Assembly: GCF_009696325.1 (NCBI RefSeq)
Contig: NZ_VUME01000008.1
Span: 1 to 64,000, forward strand
Reading direction: 5' to 3'
Length of the DNA: 64,000 nt
DNA from: Collinsella sp. WCA1-178-WT-3 (M1)
GTDB lineage: Bacteria; Actinomycetota; Coriobacteriia; Coriobacteriales; Coriobacteriaceae
Position 1 is the first letter of the stretch, and each line of letters opens with the position of its first letter. A model generated the notes under the pieces. It had not been told where the DNA came from and did no database searches. It worked only from the letters and a program-made list of their open reading frames with translations. The position numbers and the translations under genes were made by a program. Shown here in pieces: positions 17,825 to 26,204 of the stretch.

Positions 17825-20800
17825 TCACGCTTCGCCCCAGAATCTATGGGTGCTGCGCAGGAGCTTCGCAGTTTTCCCTTCGGCCTCCGCAACGTCTGCC
17901 TCTTGTGCTTGCCACGTCCAGTTGCCTGTGGCTACACCCGGCACGTTCATACGTGCGTCGTCGCCCAGCCCCAGCACATCCTGCAGCGGCATCATCACCA
18001 GGGGGGCGTCGCTTGCGAGCGCGTCGCCCATCAGCTTGGCCGCCACCTCAATACCGATCGACTCGTCGCCGCCTGCAAAGGAGCGCGTGCACCAGCCAGC
18101 GAGCGTCGAAGTGTCGTGCGTCGAGGTGTACAGGATTTTGCCCGGCGTGGGATGAATTCCGCCGCGAACGTCGTAGTCACTAAACTCCAATACGTCCATG
18201 CCGGGAAAACCGCAGGTCGAAGCCATAGCGCGAACGCCAGGCGTCAGATAGCCCAGATCCTCGGCAATAAAATTGAGCGGACCCAGCTCGTCGTAGGCGG
18301 TCTGGAACAGGTCCTTGCCCGGACCCGCAAGCCAGCGGCCGTCGGCACAGGTTTTGCCAGCGGGAATGCTAAAGTAGCTGTGGAAGCCCAGGAAGTGGTC
18401 CAGGCGCACGCGGTCGTAGAGCGCGAACGCTCGGCGCAGGCGGTCCATCCACCAGCGATAGCCGTTCTCCTTCATGTGATCCCAGCGGAAGGTGGGGTTT
18501 CCCCACACCTGACCTTCGGGCGCAAAGTTGTCGGGCGGCGCACCGGAGATCTCGATTGCCTTGCCGGTATCGGACAGCCAGAAGTTCTCGGGCTCGCTCC
18601 ACGCATCTGCCGAATCGTCCGACACATACATCGGGATATCGCCGATGACCTCGATGCCCTTCTTGTGCGCATAGTTCATGAGCTCGCACCAAGCCAGGTC
18701 AAAGCGGTACTGCATGTACGCCTGAAGCTCGGCCTCGTCGTGGAAGCGCTTGTCGTCGATCAGATGCTCGTTGTAGCGCGCGACATCTGCCGGCCAATTG
18801 TGGCGCGACTCGCCCTCAAAGTATTTCTTAACGGCCATGTAAACGCAGTACTTCTCGAGCCAATCGGCATTGCGATGTTTAAACGCGGTGTACAGCGGGT
18901 CGGCATCTTCGCCGCCGTGGGCCTTCCAAGAAGCGAAGTCGGCGGCCAGCTCCTCGTGACTCTCGGGCAGCAGGTCGATGTTACCCGCAAAAGCCGAGGG
19001 TCCGGCATAGGGGGAGCGGAAGAAATCCGTCGGGTTGACGGGCAGGACCTGCCAGTAGCGCATGCCCATGGCGGCCAGGTGGTCGATAAAGCGGCGCGTG
19101 GGTGCGCCGATCGTACCCGGCTTGCCATCGTCAGTCGGCACCGAGGTAATGTGGCACACGACGCCCGCGCCATAATCGAGCGGCTCTTGCAGGCGCCTCT
19201 CGGCATGGTGATGGATGATCGAAGAGCCCAGCGGGCACAGATCGAGCGTGACTGTACCGTTGTGGATCTCGCACTCGTGGCCGCTGATCACGTCACTCGC
19301 GCATTCACCGAGCGCCGGAATCGTCACGCGGTGCGAATTGCGAAGGCTGCGATTGACGATAACAGTCGCAGCCTCGCCGTCTTTGCCCGTGCGGGTGTAG
19401 GCTAGGACGTCGTCGTTAAGCGCGAAGGCCTTGATCTCGCCGTCAACCATAAAAGGCAACGCGCGGCGCAGGGCGGATGCGTTCTTCACGATGGCCAACG
19501 TATCGAAATCGTGGAGCTGGTCCTTTGTCGGCAGGGTACGGCGGTTGCCCGGATCGGTGAGGCCCTCCAGGCCGTACTCATCGCCATAATAGATCGAGGG
19601 CACGCCGGGGAAGGTCATCTGCATGAGCGTCGCCAGCCAAAAGCGCCTCTTGGCCAGGTCCATGGAGTTCTCGTCCAAGCGCCATTTGCTACGCTCGCTC
19701 TCGGGTAGCTGCGACTCGTCGGGACCACCGCCGAGCACCGAGATAATACGCGGACGGTCGTGGCTCGAAAGCAGATTGAGAGCGCAGGCCAGTGCCTCGC
19801 GCGGGTAGTTCTCGCGCAGTGTCTCGATGTCCTCGGCGGCCTGATAGGCATCTCTGTAGCCCATCAAAAAGCCGATGACCATGTCGCGGAAGGGGTAGTC
19901 CATGGCGGAATCGAGTTCGGAGCCCTGCAGATAACGGCGCAGATGGCCATAGCTGATCTTGTTGGAGGCGTCCTCCCAGACTTCGCCGAGCAGCAGCGCA
20001 TCGGGCTTCTCTTCGAGCACGGCGGCCTTGATATCGGCCAGGAAGTCATCGGAAAGCTCGTCGGCCACATCGAGTCGCCAGCCGTGGGCACCGGCGCGCA
20101 GCCACTTGCGAATGACGCCGTCCTTGCCCAGAAGCTTTTTACGCACGAGCTCGGAATTCTCGTTGAGGGCGGGCATGTTGCTCACGCCCCACCAGCAGTC
20201 ATACGAACCGTCCTCGTGGAAGGTAAACGCATCGCGCCACGGGGAGTCCTCGCTCTGCCACGCGCCGACGCCGGGATAGTTGCCGTAGCGGTTAAAGTAG
20301 ATCGAGTCGTCGCCCGTATGGTTGAAGACGCCGTCCAGGATGATGGAAATGCCGAGCTTCTCGGCCGCCTCGCACAGCTCCGTAAAGTCCTGCTCGGTTC
20401 CCAGAATCGGGTCGATCTTGGTGTAATCGGCCGTGTCGTAGCGGTGGTTGCTCGCGGCCTCAAAGATCGGGTTGAGGTAGATGGCCGTAAAGCCCAGCTC
20501 GGCGATGCGGGGCAGGTCATTTTGGATACCCTTGAGCGAGCCGCCGTAAAAATCCCAGGTCTTGATGGATCCGTCTTCGGCACGCTCGTACACGGGCGGC
20601 TCGTTCCAGTCCTCGACCATGCGACGCTGGATTCCGTTACGCGGTTTTTCGACCTCGGCCAGCGTGCGTTCGCGCCAGTTTTCGTCGCGGGCGTAGCGGT
20701 CGGGGAAAATCTGGTAGACCATGCCGTGCTCGTACCAGGTGGGACGGTTCTCGCGGTGCTTGTAGACGGTAATCTGGAAGGACGGAACTTCGGCGTAGTC

Positions 20801-21121
20801 GTATACAACGCCCTCGCCGCCGGTGCGACCCTGCGGCGCACCCAAGCGGACCTCGGACTGGCCTTCGATATTGCATATAAAGCTGTACCATACAAGACAG
20901 GGCTCAGCGCAGTTGAGCTCACCGGTAAAGATGCCATCGCCCATGTGCTCCATGGGGATCAAGGTCTCTCCGATGCCGTCGACCCAGGTGCGCAGGGTGA
21001 GCGTTGCCTGGTTGGGGTCGGCATCCTCCAAAATCACCGAAAGCGAAACGGAAGTTCCAGTGGTCACAGCGCCAAAAGGAGTGCGAAACTGCGTCAGGCG
21101 GCTGTTGTGTATCAATCTCAT
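17825..21121 (-). CDS. Fused GH13 alpha-amylase/neopullulanase and GH77 4-alpha-glucanotransferase
   Basis: One 1098-residue chain carries two complete enzymes. Residues 1 to about 640 are a GH13 enzyme with an N-terminal beta domain like those of neopullulanases. Its catalytic motifs are GVFNHTGDDS, the nucleophile in GWRLDVADEL, the acid/base in LLGEVWEDA and SSHDRPR. From about 645 to the end lies a GH77 amylomaltase: YWQVLPVNPTDFFRSPYAG, RLDHFLGFHSY (nucleophile), FIAEDLG (acid/base) and STHDTSTLAGW. No signal peptide is visible, so it acts in the cytosol on imported maltodextrin or glycogen-derived oligomers. GH13 and GH77 activities are usually separate proteins. It lies at the downstream end of the glycogen cluster. 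Confidence 0.93.
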   Translation of the reverse strand: MRLIHNSRLTQFRTPFGAVTTGTSVSLSVILEDADPNQATLTLRTWVDGIGETLIPMEHMGDGIFTGELNCAEPCLVWYSFICNIEGQSEVRLGAPQGRTGGEGVVYDYAEVPSFQITVYKHRENRPTWYEHGMVYQIFPDRYARDENWRERTLAEVEKPRNGIQRRMVEDWNEPPVYERAEDGSIKTWDFYGGSLKGIQNDLPRIAELGFTAIYLNPIFEAASNHRYDTADYTKIDPILGTEQDFTELCEAAEKLGISIILDGVFNHTGDDSIYFNRYGNYPGVGAWQSEDSPWRDAFTFHEDGSYDCWWGVSNMPALNENSELVRKKLLGKDGVIRKWLRAGAHGWRLDVADELSDDFLADIKAAVLEEKPDALLLGEVWEDASNKISYGHLRRYLQGSELDSAMDYPFRDMVIGFLMGYRDAYQAAEDIETLRENYPREALACALNLLSSHDRPRIISVLGGGPDESQLPESERSKWRLDENSMDLAKRRFWLATLMQMTFPGVPSIYYGDEYGLEGLTDPGNRRTLPTKDQLHDFDTLAIVKNASALRRALPFMVDGEIKAFALNDDVLAYTRTGKDGEAATVIVNRSLRNSHRVTIPALGECASDVISGHECEIHNGTVTLDLCPLGSSIIHHHAERRLQEPLDYGAGVVCHITSVPTDDGKPGTIGAPTRRFIDHLAAMGMRYWQVLPVNPTDFFRSPYAGPSAFAGNIDLLPESHEELAADFASWKAHGGEDADPLYTAFKHRNADWLEKYCVYMAVKKYFEGESRHNWPADVARYNEHLIDDKRFHDEAELQAYMQYRFDLAWCELMNYAHKKGIEVIGDIPMYVSDDSADAWSEPENFWLSDTGKAIEISGAPPDNFAPEGQVWGNPTFRWDHMKENGYRWWMDRLRRAFALYDRVRLDHFLGFHSYFSIPAGKTCADGRWLAGPGKDLFQTAYDELGPLNFIAEDLGYLTPGVRAMASTCGFPGMDVLEFSDYDVRGGIHPTPGKILYTSTHDTSTLAGWCTRSFAGGDESIGIEVAAKLMGDALASDAPLVMMPLQDVLGLGDDARMNVPGVATGNWTWQAQEADVAEAEGKTAKLLRSTHRFWGEA

Positions 21122-21245
21122 AGTACGGTCCAGTTCTATACAATCATGGCCAGCGGGTCATGGGCTTAACGCACAGTGCATAAGTATATCCGTTGCACTT
21201 TAGTTGTATAAACTACAGTCGCTCACTATCGGCGAACGGTTGTCC

Positions 21246-21263
21246 TAGAAAATCGTTTTACCA
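21246..21263. promoter_or_regulatory. Candidate LacI-family operator upstream of GH13-GH77
   Basis: TAGAAAATCGTTTTACCA is a CG-centred imperfect palindrome sharing CGTTTTACCA with sites at 31227-31252 and 31284-31302 upstream of the glgB/HAD region. A CG centre flanked by A and T runs is typical of LacI-family operators. It lies about 125 bp upstream of the GH13-GH77 start. No LacI regulator gene is in the window. Confidence 0.35.
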
Positions 21264-21276
21264 ACTATCTACAGAG

Positions 21277-21303
21277 AAGGGGCGCCCGGTTGGAGCGCCC
21301 CTT
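21277..21303. terminator. Hairpin downstream of glgA
   Basis: AAGGGGCGC and GCGCCCCTT form a 9-bp GC-rich stem with a 9-base loop between glgA and the GH13-GH77 gene. The T-tract is weak on both sides. It probably ends or attenuates the glgA transcript. Confidence 0.6.
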
Positions 21304-21340
21304 GTTTAGGGTTTTTATTAGGTTTTAGATCGTCTGTGGA

Positions 21341-23728
21341 CTAGCGGCGCTTGCGGGTGGCCGTTGCCTTGCGGACGGAGGTCTTTTTGGTCGGAGCCTT
21401 TTCCTCGGCTGGAGCGGCGGGGGAGACCGGGGCCTTCTTGGCGGGTTCGGTCTTTACCGTTGCCTTTGGAGCGGTCTTGACCTCGGCGGCCTTCGGTTCC
21501 GGCTCGGCCTTTACTGCGGGTTTGTCCTTGGCTTTAGCCTCTGCCTTGGGAGCGGCTGTCTTGGTCGTAGCCTTTTTGGCCGTTGTCGTGGCGCGCTTGC
21601 GTGTGGTGGTCTTGGCGGCCGGCTTTGCCTCGACAGGTGCCTCGGCCTTGGGCTCGGAGGGCGCCTCCTCGACCTTGACGGCGGGCTTTGCAGCAGCCTT
21701 CGGGGCCGTCTTCGCGGCGGCCTTCGTCGTAGCAGCCTTGGTCGCCGGCGACTTCGTAGCCGTGGCCTTCTTGGCGGTCGCGGTCTTGGTCGCGGTCTTG
21801 GTCGCGGTCGTCTTCTTGGCAGCGGTCTTAGCCGGAGCCTTTGCCGCGGTCTTAGCCTCGGCAATGGTAGCCTCAGCGGTGGCCTCGGCCTTTACCTCGG
21901 GAGCGGCCTCGGCTTCGACGGCCTTCTTGGCTGCGGCGGTCGTACGCTTGCGCGTGGTGGTTGCCTTGGCAGCGGTGGTTTTGCTCGTAGCGGCCTTCGT
22001 GGTCGTGGCCTTCTTAGCCGTCGTCTTGCGGGTCGTCGTCTTCTTGGCGGCAGGCTTCGCCGTGGGCTTTACCTCGCCGTCGTCAGCGGGCTTCTCCTCG
22101 GACTTGGGCTCCTCGGCCTTGGGCTCCTCGGCAGCAGCGGGCTCCTTAACGGGTGCCGCAGGCTCGGCCTCAGCGGCAACCGGCTCCTCCACAGCCGCAG
22201 CAGCCTCCACAGCCTCCGGCTCCTCCACAGCCGCAGCAGCCTCCACTGCCACCGGCCTCTCAATCTCTGGGTGCATAAAGAAGTACAGGTCCAGATACTT
22301 ATCGGCCGAACGTGTCCAGCTAAAGTCCTGGCTCATGGCCTGCGTGACCAGCTGATCCCAGGCCTTGCGGTTATCCCAGAACAGGCGAGCCGCACGGAAC
22401 ACCGCGTCGCCCATCTCGTCGCCGTTAAAGTGACTAAATGAGAAGCCCGTGCCCTCGCCGGTAAACTCGTTGTACGGTTGCACGGTGTCCTTCAGGCCAC
22501 CGGTCTCGCGCACAATGGGCAGGGTGCCGTAGCGCATGGCGATGATCTGCGACAGGCCACAGGGCTCAAACTTCGAAGGCATCAGGAACATATCGGCGGC
22601 GGCGTACATGCGCTGCGAAAGCGCCGGGTCAAACTCGATACGCGCCGCCATGGTGCCGGGGTATTTGCCCTGGAAGTAGCGCAGGCCGTCCTCGTAGTCG
22701 CAGTCGCCGGTACCCAGCACGGCCACCTGAACGCCACCGGACAGGATGCGGTCGAGCGCGTACATGACCAGGTCCATGCCCTTCTGTCGCGTCAGGCGCG
22801 TGACCATCACCATAAGCGGGCGGTCGTCGCGAATCTCGAGCCCCAACTCCTCCTGCAGTTTGGCCTTGCATACGGCCTTCCCCGCACGGTCATCAACCGT
22901 GTAGTTGGCGGCAATGCGCTTGTCGGTCGCCGGATCAAAACCCGCAACGTCAATGCCGTTGAGGATACCCTGCAGTGCGTACGAACGCTCGCGCAGCACG
23001 CCGTCCAGGCCCTCGCCAAACTCGGGCGTCTGGATCTCGCCCGCATAGGTGGGGCTCACTGTGGTGATGGCATCGGCATAGTGCAGCGCGCCCAGCATAT
23101 AGTTAATGCTGCAGGCGTCACAGCGCAGCTGCGTGGCGGCTGCCGGAATATGCGCCATGCCCAGTATGTCTTCCATCACGGTGTCACTAAACTGGCCCTG
23201 GAACGCCACATTGTGGATCGAGAACACGGTCTTGACGCGGTCGTACAGCGGCAGGCCTTGGTAGAACTCTCGCAAGAACACGGGCGCCAGCGCCGTCTGC
23301 CAGTCGTTGCAGTGCAGGATGTCGCACTCAAAGCCTTCGGGCAGGTGCTGCAGGCTCTCGGTGATGGCCTTGGAGAAAAACGCGAAGCGCTCGCCGTCGT
23401 CAAAGAAGCCGTAGGGATAGTCGCGCGCAAAGTAGTGCTCGTTGTCCACGAACATATAGGTGACGCCGTCGTGCTCGAGCTTCTCCAACCCGCAGTACTC
23501 GTTGCGCCAGCTCAGGCTCACGTAAAAGTCGGCAAAGTGCTCCATCTGCGCCTTGTACTCGTCCTTGATGGTGGCGTACTTGGGCACCATCACAATGACT
23601 TCGGCGCCAGCGCGCACGAGTGCCGCAGGCAGCGAGCCCGCCACGTCACCGAGGCCCCCGGTCTTAACAAACGGCGCGCACTCGGCCGAGGCAAACACGA
23701 TCTGCATCTTTTTGCTGGTTTGTGCCAT
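21341..23728 (-). CDS. glgA: Glycogen synthase (GT5) with a 310-residue Lys/Ala/Thr-rich tail
   Basis: It adds glucose from ADP-glucose to glycogen. Residues 1 to about 485 are a normal bacterial GlgA: the ADP-glucose site KTGGLGDVAGSLP near the start and the C-terminal Rossmann motif MPSKFEPCGLSQ. From about 486 to 795 the chain is an acidic Glu/Pro/Ala stretch followed by repeated basic AKKTTTRKTTAKKAT-like units ending in TRKRR, as in histone H1-like proteins. Typical GlgA has about 480 residues. The start at 23728 is chosen because GGGAG lies 5 bases upstream. Similar but shorter tails occur on GlgB in the same cluster. The tail's role is unknown; low-complexity drift is an alternative explanation. 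Confidence 0.95.
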   Translation of the reverse strand: MAQTSKKMQIVFASAECAPFVKTGGLGDVAGSLPAALVRAGAEVIVMVPKYATIKDEYKAQMEHFADFYVSLSWRNEYCGLEKLEHDGVTYMFVDNEHYFARDYPYGFFDDGERFAFFSKAITESLQHLPEGFECDILHCNDWQTALAPVFLREFYQGLPLYDRVKTVFSIHNVAFQGQFSDTVMEDILGMAHIPAAATQLRCDACSINYMLGALHYADAITTVSPTYAGEIQTPEFGEGLDGVLRERSYALQGILNGIDVAGFDPATDKRIAANYTVDDRAGKAVCKAKLQEELGLEIRDDRPLMVMVTRLTRQKGMDLVMYALDRILSGGVQVAVLGTGDCDYEDGLRYFQGKYPGTMAARIEFDPALSQRMYAAADMFLMPSKFEPCGLSQIIAMRYGTLPIVRETGGLKDTVQPYNEFTGEGTGFSFSHFNGDEMGDAVFRAARLFWDNRKAWDQLVTQAMSQDFSWTRSADKYLDLYFFMHPEIERPVAVEAAAAVEEPEAVEAAAAVEEPVAAEAEPAAPVKEPAAAEEPKAEEPKSEEKPADDGEVKPTAKPAAKKTTTRKTTAKKATTTKAATSKTTAAKATTTRKRTTAAAKKAVEAEAAPEVKAEATAEATIAEAKTAAKAPAKTAAKKTTATKTATKTATAKKATATKSPATKAATTKAAAKTAPKAAAKPAVKVEEAPSEPKAEAPVEAKPAAKTTTRKRATTTAKKATTKTAAPKAEAKAKDKPAVKAEPEPKAAEVKTAPKATVKTEPAKKAPVSPAAPAEEKAPTKKTSVRKATATRKRR

Positions 23729-23751
23729 TTTGTCTCCCATGTTGCAATTCG

Positions 23752-23787
23752 AGAATAGTCGCCTGGCGCTAACCGGGCGACTATTCT
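23752..23787. terminator. Hairpin between glgD and glgA
   Basis: AGAATAGTCGCC and GGCGACTATTCT form a perfect 12-bp stem with a 12-base loop, just upstream of the glgA ribosome-binding site. It is positioned to reduce read-through from glgCD into glgA. Confidence 0.6.
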
Positions 23788-23818
23788 ACAAGTTACGTGC
23801 GATTATGTGGTGCCAACG

Positions 23819-24946
23819 TTAACGAGCGATGGTGGTATCGGACGTTAACGGAGCCTTGCCCAGCACCAGGATGTTCTCGGGCGTACCGCGAAGCTCGGTG
23901 TTGGTGGGAACCACGTTGTTCTTGTCCAAGATGGCGTTCTCAACACGGGCGCCGCTCTTGATGATGCAGCTCTGGTTGATGATCGAGTTGGTCACCGAGG
24001 CGCCTTCCTCGATCACAACGCCGCGCGACAGGATCGAGTTGCGCACGGTGCCCTTGATGATGCAGCCGGCCGAGATGATCGAGTTGCAGGCGTGGCTGCC
24101 GGTCGCGTAACGCGAAGGCGGCACGTCGTGGGCCTTGGTCAGGATCGGGCGCTCGGGGTCAAAGAGCTGATCGGCCACGGTCTGGTCGAGCAGGTCCATG
24201 CTGCGACGATACAGCGACTTCTCGCTAAACACGCCCACGACCTCGCCCTTGTACTCATAGCTGCACACGTCGATGTTGCCAAAGTCGCCCTGGAGTGCCT
24301 CGAGCAGGTCCAGATAGTCGGCGGCTTGGTAGTGGTCGATGATCTGGAGCAGTGTCTCGCGGTTGACGATGCAGCAGTCCATAGAGGCGTTGTCGCCGTA
24401 CGCGACGCCGGCGCTCACGCCCGTCAGGCGGCCGTTCTCGTTGATATCGAGCTTGGTCTCGTCTTCGACGTTGTGCGTGGCCTTGCAGTACACCACGGTC
24501 ATCTGGGCACCGGATTTCTCGTGCGCCTCGATAATGGTGTTGAGGTCCATGTTAAAGATGACGTTGGTGCCCATCATCACAACATAGGGCTTGTCCGAGC
24601 GCTGGAACAGCGTCTTGTTGGAGATGATGTCGCGGAGCAAGAAGCGCATGCCGCCCTTGGTGGTGCCATACGCGTTGCCGGGCACCATGAACAGGCCGCC
24701 GTTCTTGCGGTCCAGGCCCCAGTCCTTGCCCGAGCCCACGTGGTCGATCAGCGAGCGGTAGTTGCCCGGCATGACAACGCCGACGGTCTTAATGCCGGCA
24801 TTCATCATGTTGGACAGCGGAAAGTCGATCAGGCGGTAGCGGCCCAAAAACGGAACGGACGCGATGGGGCGATCCTTGAGCAGCACGCTGCCGTAGGTCG
24901 AAGAGTAGTTAGCGGTGATATAGCCGATGGCCTTGCGATTGATCAT
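23819..24946 (-). CDS. glgD: Glucose-1-phosphate adenylyltransferase, GlgD subunit
   Basis: This is the non-catalytic or regulatory partner of GlgC. The 375-residue chain has the nucleotidyltransferase fold (RPIASVPFLGRYRLIDFPLSNM) and C-terminal left-handed beta-helix repeats. The N-terminal GGxGxRL pyrophosphorylase loop seen in GlgC is replaced by ITANYSSTYGSVLL, as in GlgD proteins. In GlgCD systems the complex makes ADP-glucose for glycogen. The start at 24946 is 4 bp after the glgC stop with GGGGGA inside the end of glgC, so the two are coupled. Confidence 0.92.
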   Translation of the reverse strand: MINRKAIGYITANYSSTYGSVLLKDRPIASVPFLGRYRLIDFPLSNMMNAGIKTVGVVMPGNYRSLIDHVGSGKDWGLDRKNGGLFMVPGNAYGTTKGGMRFLLRDIISNKTLFQRSDKPYVVMMGTNVIFNMDLNTIIEAHEKSGAQMTVVYCKATHNVEDETKLDINENGRLTGVSAGVAYGDNASMDCCIVNRETLLQIIDHYQAADYLDLLEALQGDFGNIDVCSYEYKGEVVGVFSEKSLYRRSMDLLDQTVADQLFDPERPILTKAHDVPPSRYATGSHACNSIISAGCIIKGTVRNSILSRGVVIEEGASVTNSIINQSCIIKSGARVENAILDKNNVVPTNTELRGTPENILVLGKAPLTSDTTIAR

Positions 24947-24950
24947 CGGA

Positions 24951-26099
24951 TCATTCCCCCTTCCCGACAACGACGTCATTTCCAACGACGGCCGTATCCT
25001 TGGTGGTATCGACAGAGCCGAGCTTCACGCCCTCTTCGACCGTGGAGTTCTCGCCCAAAATAGCGCGGCAAATGTGCGCGCCGCTCTTAACGTGCGCACC
25101 CGGCAGCAGCACGGAGTCCTCGACCACGGCGCGCTCCTCGATGATGACATCGGTCGAAAGGATCGAGTGGCGAGCGGTGCCGTAGATCTTGCAGCCATTG
25201 GAGACCAGGCAGTCGTCCAGGCGACCGTCCGGGCCAATGTAGTGCGGCGGACGCGTGGTGATGTTGGACATGATGGGGAAGCTCTTGTCAAACAGATCGA
25301 ACTCGGGGTTGTTGCCCAGCAGGTCCATCGAGGTCTCGTGGAAGCTGGCGATGGTACCGACGTCCTTCCAAAAGCCGTGGAACTCGTAGCTGTACAGGCG
25401 CTTGTCCTCGCCGAGCAGCTTGGGGATGATGTCCTTGCCAAAGTCGTGGCTCGAGCGCTGGTCCAGAGCGTCCTCCTCGAGCGCCTTGACCAGCACGTCG
25501 GCCGAGAAGATGTAGATGCCCATGGACGCGAGGTTCGAATCGGGCTTCTCGGGCTTCTCCGTGAACTTGGTGATGCGGCCGTCCTCGGGGTCGGTGGTCA
25601 GGATGCCAAAGCGGCTGGCCTCCTCCCACGGCACGGGCATAACGCTCACCGTGAGGTCGGCGTTGTTCTCAATGTGCGTCTTGAGCATCTTGCGGTAGTC
25701 CATGCGATACAGATGATCGCCCGAAAGAATCAGGACGTACTTGGGGTCGTTGGACTTGATGTAGTCGAGGTTCTGCGTGATGGCGTCGGCCGTGCCCGCA
25801 TACCATGCGCCACCGGTTTGCGTCTCGTACGGCGGCAGGATCGACACGCCACCGTCGCGGCTGTCCAGATCCCACGCCTCGCCAGACCCAACGTAGGCAT
25901 GCAGCAGGTAGGGACGATACTGCGTCAGAACGCCCACCGTGTCGATGCCCGAATTGGAGCAGTTAGACAGCGAAAAGTCGATAATGCGGAACTTGCCACC
26001 AAAGCTAACCGCCGGTTTAGCGATCTTTTGGGTGAGTGCCCCCAATCGACTGCCCTGTCCTCCTGCGAGGAGCATCGCGATGCATTCTTTCTTACTCAT
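24951..26099 (-). CDS. glgC: Glucose-1-phosphate adenylyltransferase, GlgC subunit
   Basis: It makes ADP-glucose from ATP and glucose-1-phosphate, the committed step of glycogen synthesis. The 382-residue protein starts [20 protein letters not shown] with an intact pyrophosphorylase loop, followed by [19 protein letters not shown] and the catalytic-site region [12 protein letters not shown]-terminal beta-helix follows. AGGAGA precedes the ATG. It is coupled to glgD downstream and lies 105 bp after glgP. Confidence 0.96.
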   Translation of the reverse strand: MSKKECIAMLLAGGQGSRLGALTQKIAKPAVSFGGKFRIIDFSLSNCSNSGIDTVGVLTQYRPYLLHAYVGSGEAWDLDSRDGGVSILPPYETQTGGAWYAGTADAITQNLDYIKSNDPKYVLILSGDHLYRMDYRKMLKTHIENNADLTVSVMPVPWEEASRFGILTTDPEDGRITKFTEKPEKPDSNLASMGIYIFSADVLVKALEEDALDQRSSHDFGKDIIPKLLGEDKRLYSYEFHGFWKDVGTIASFHETSMDLLGNNPEFDLFDKSFPIMSNITTRPPHYIGPDGRLDDCLVSNGCKIYGTARHSILSTDVIIEERAVVEDSVLLPGAHVKSGAHICRAILGENSTVEEGVKLGSVDTTKDTAVVGNDVVVGKGE

Positions 26100-26139
26100 C
26101 GATTTCTCCTTCTGTCATCGATGTTCCTAAACCCATTAG

Positions 26140-26170
26140 CGACGGGCGCGGCGCTCGGTCGCGCCCGTCG
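26140..26170. terminator. Hairpin between glgP and glgC
   Basis: CGACGGGCGCG and CGCGCCCGTCG form a perfect 11-bp stem with a 9-base loop. There is no T-tract, so it may be a processing or attenuation site rather than a classical terminator. Confidence 0.5.
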
Positions 26171-26204
26171 AGTAATGCCGTGCGGCAAAGGGAACTCGCG
26201 GCCT

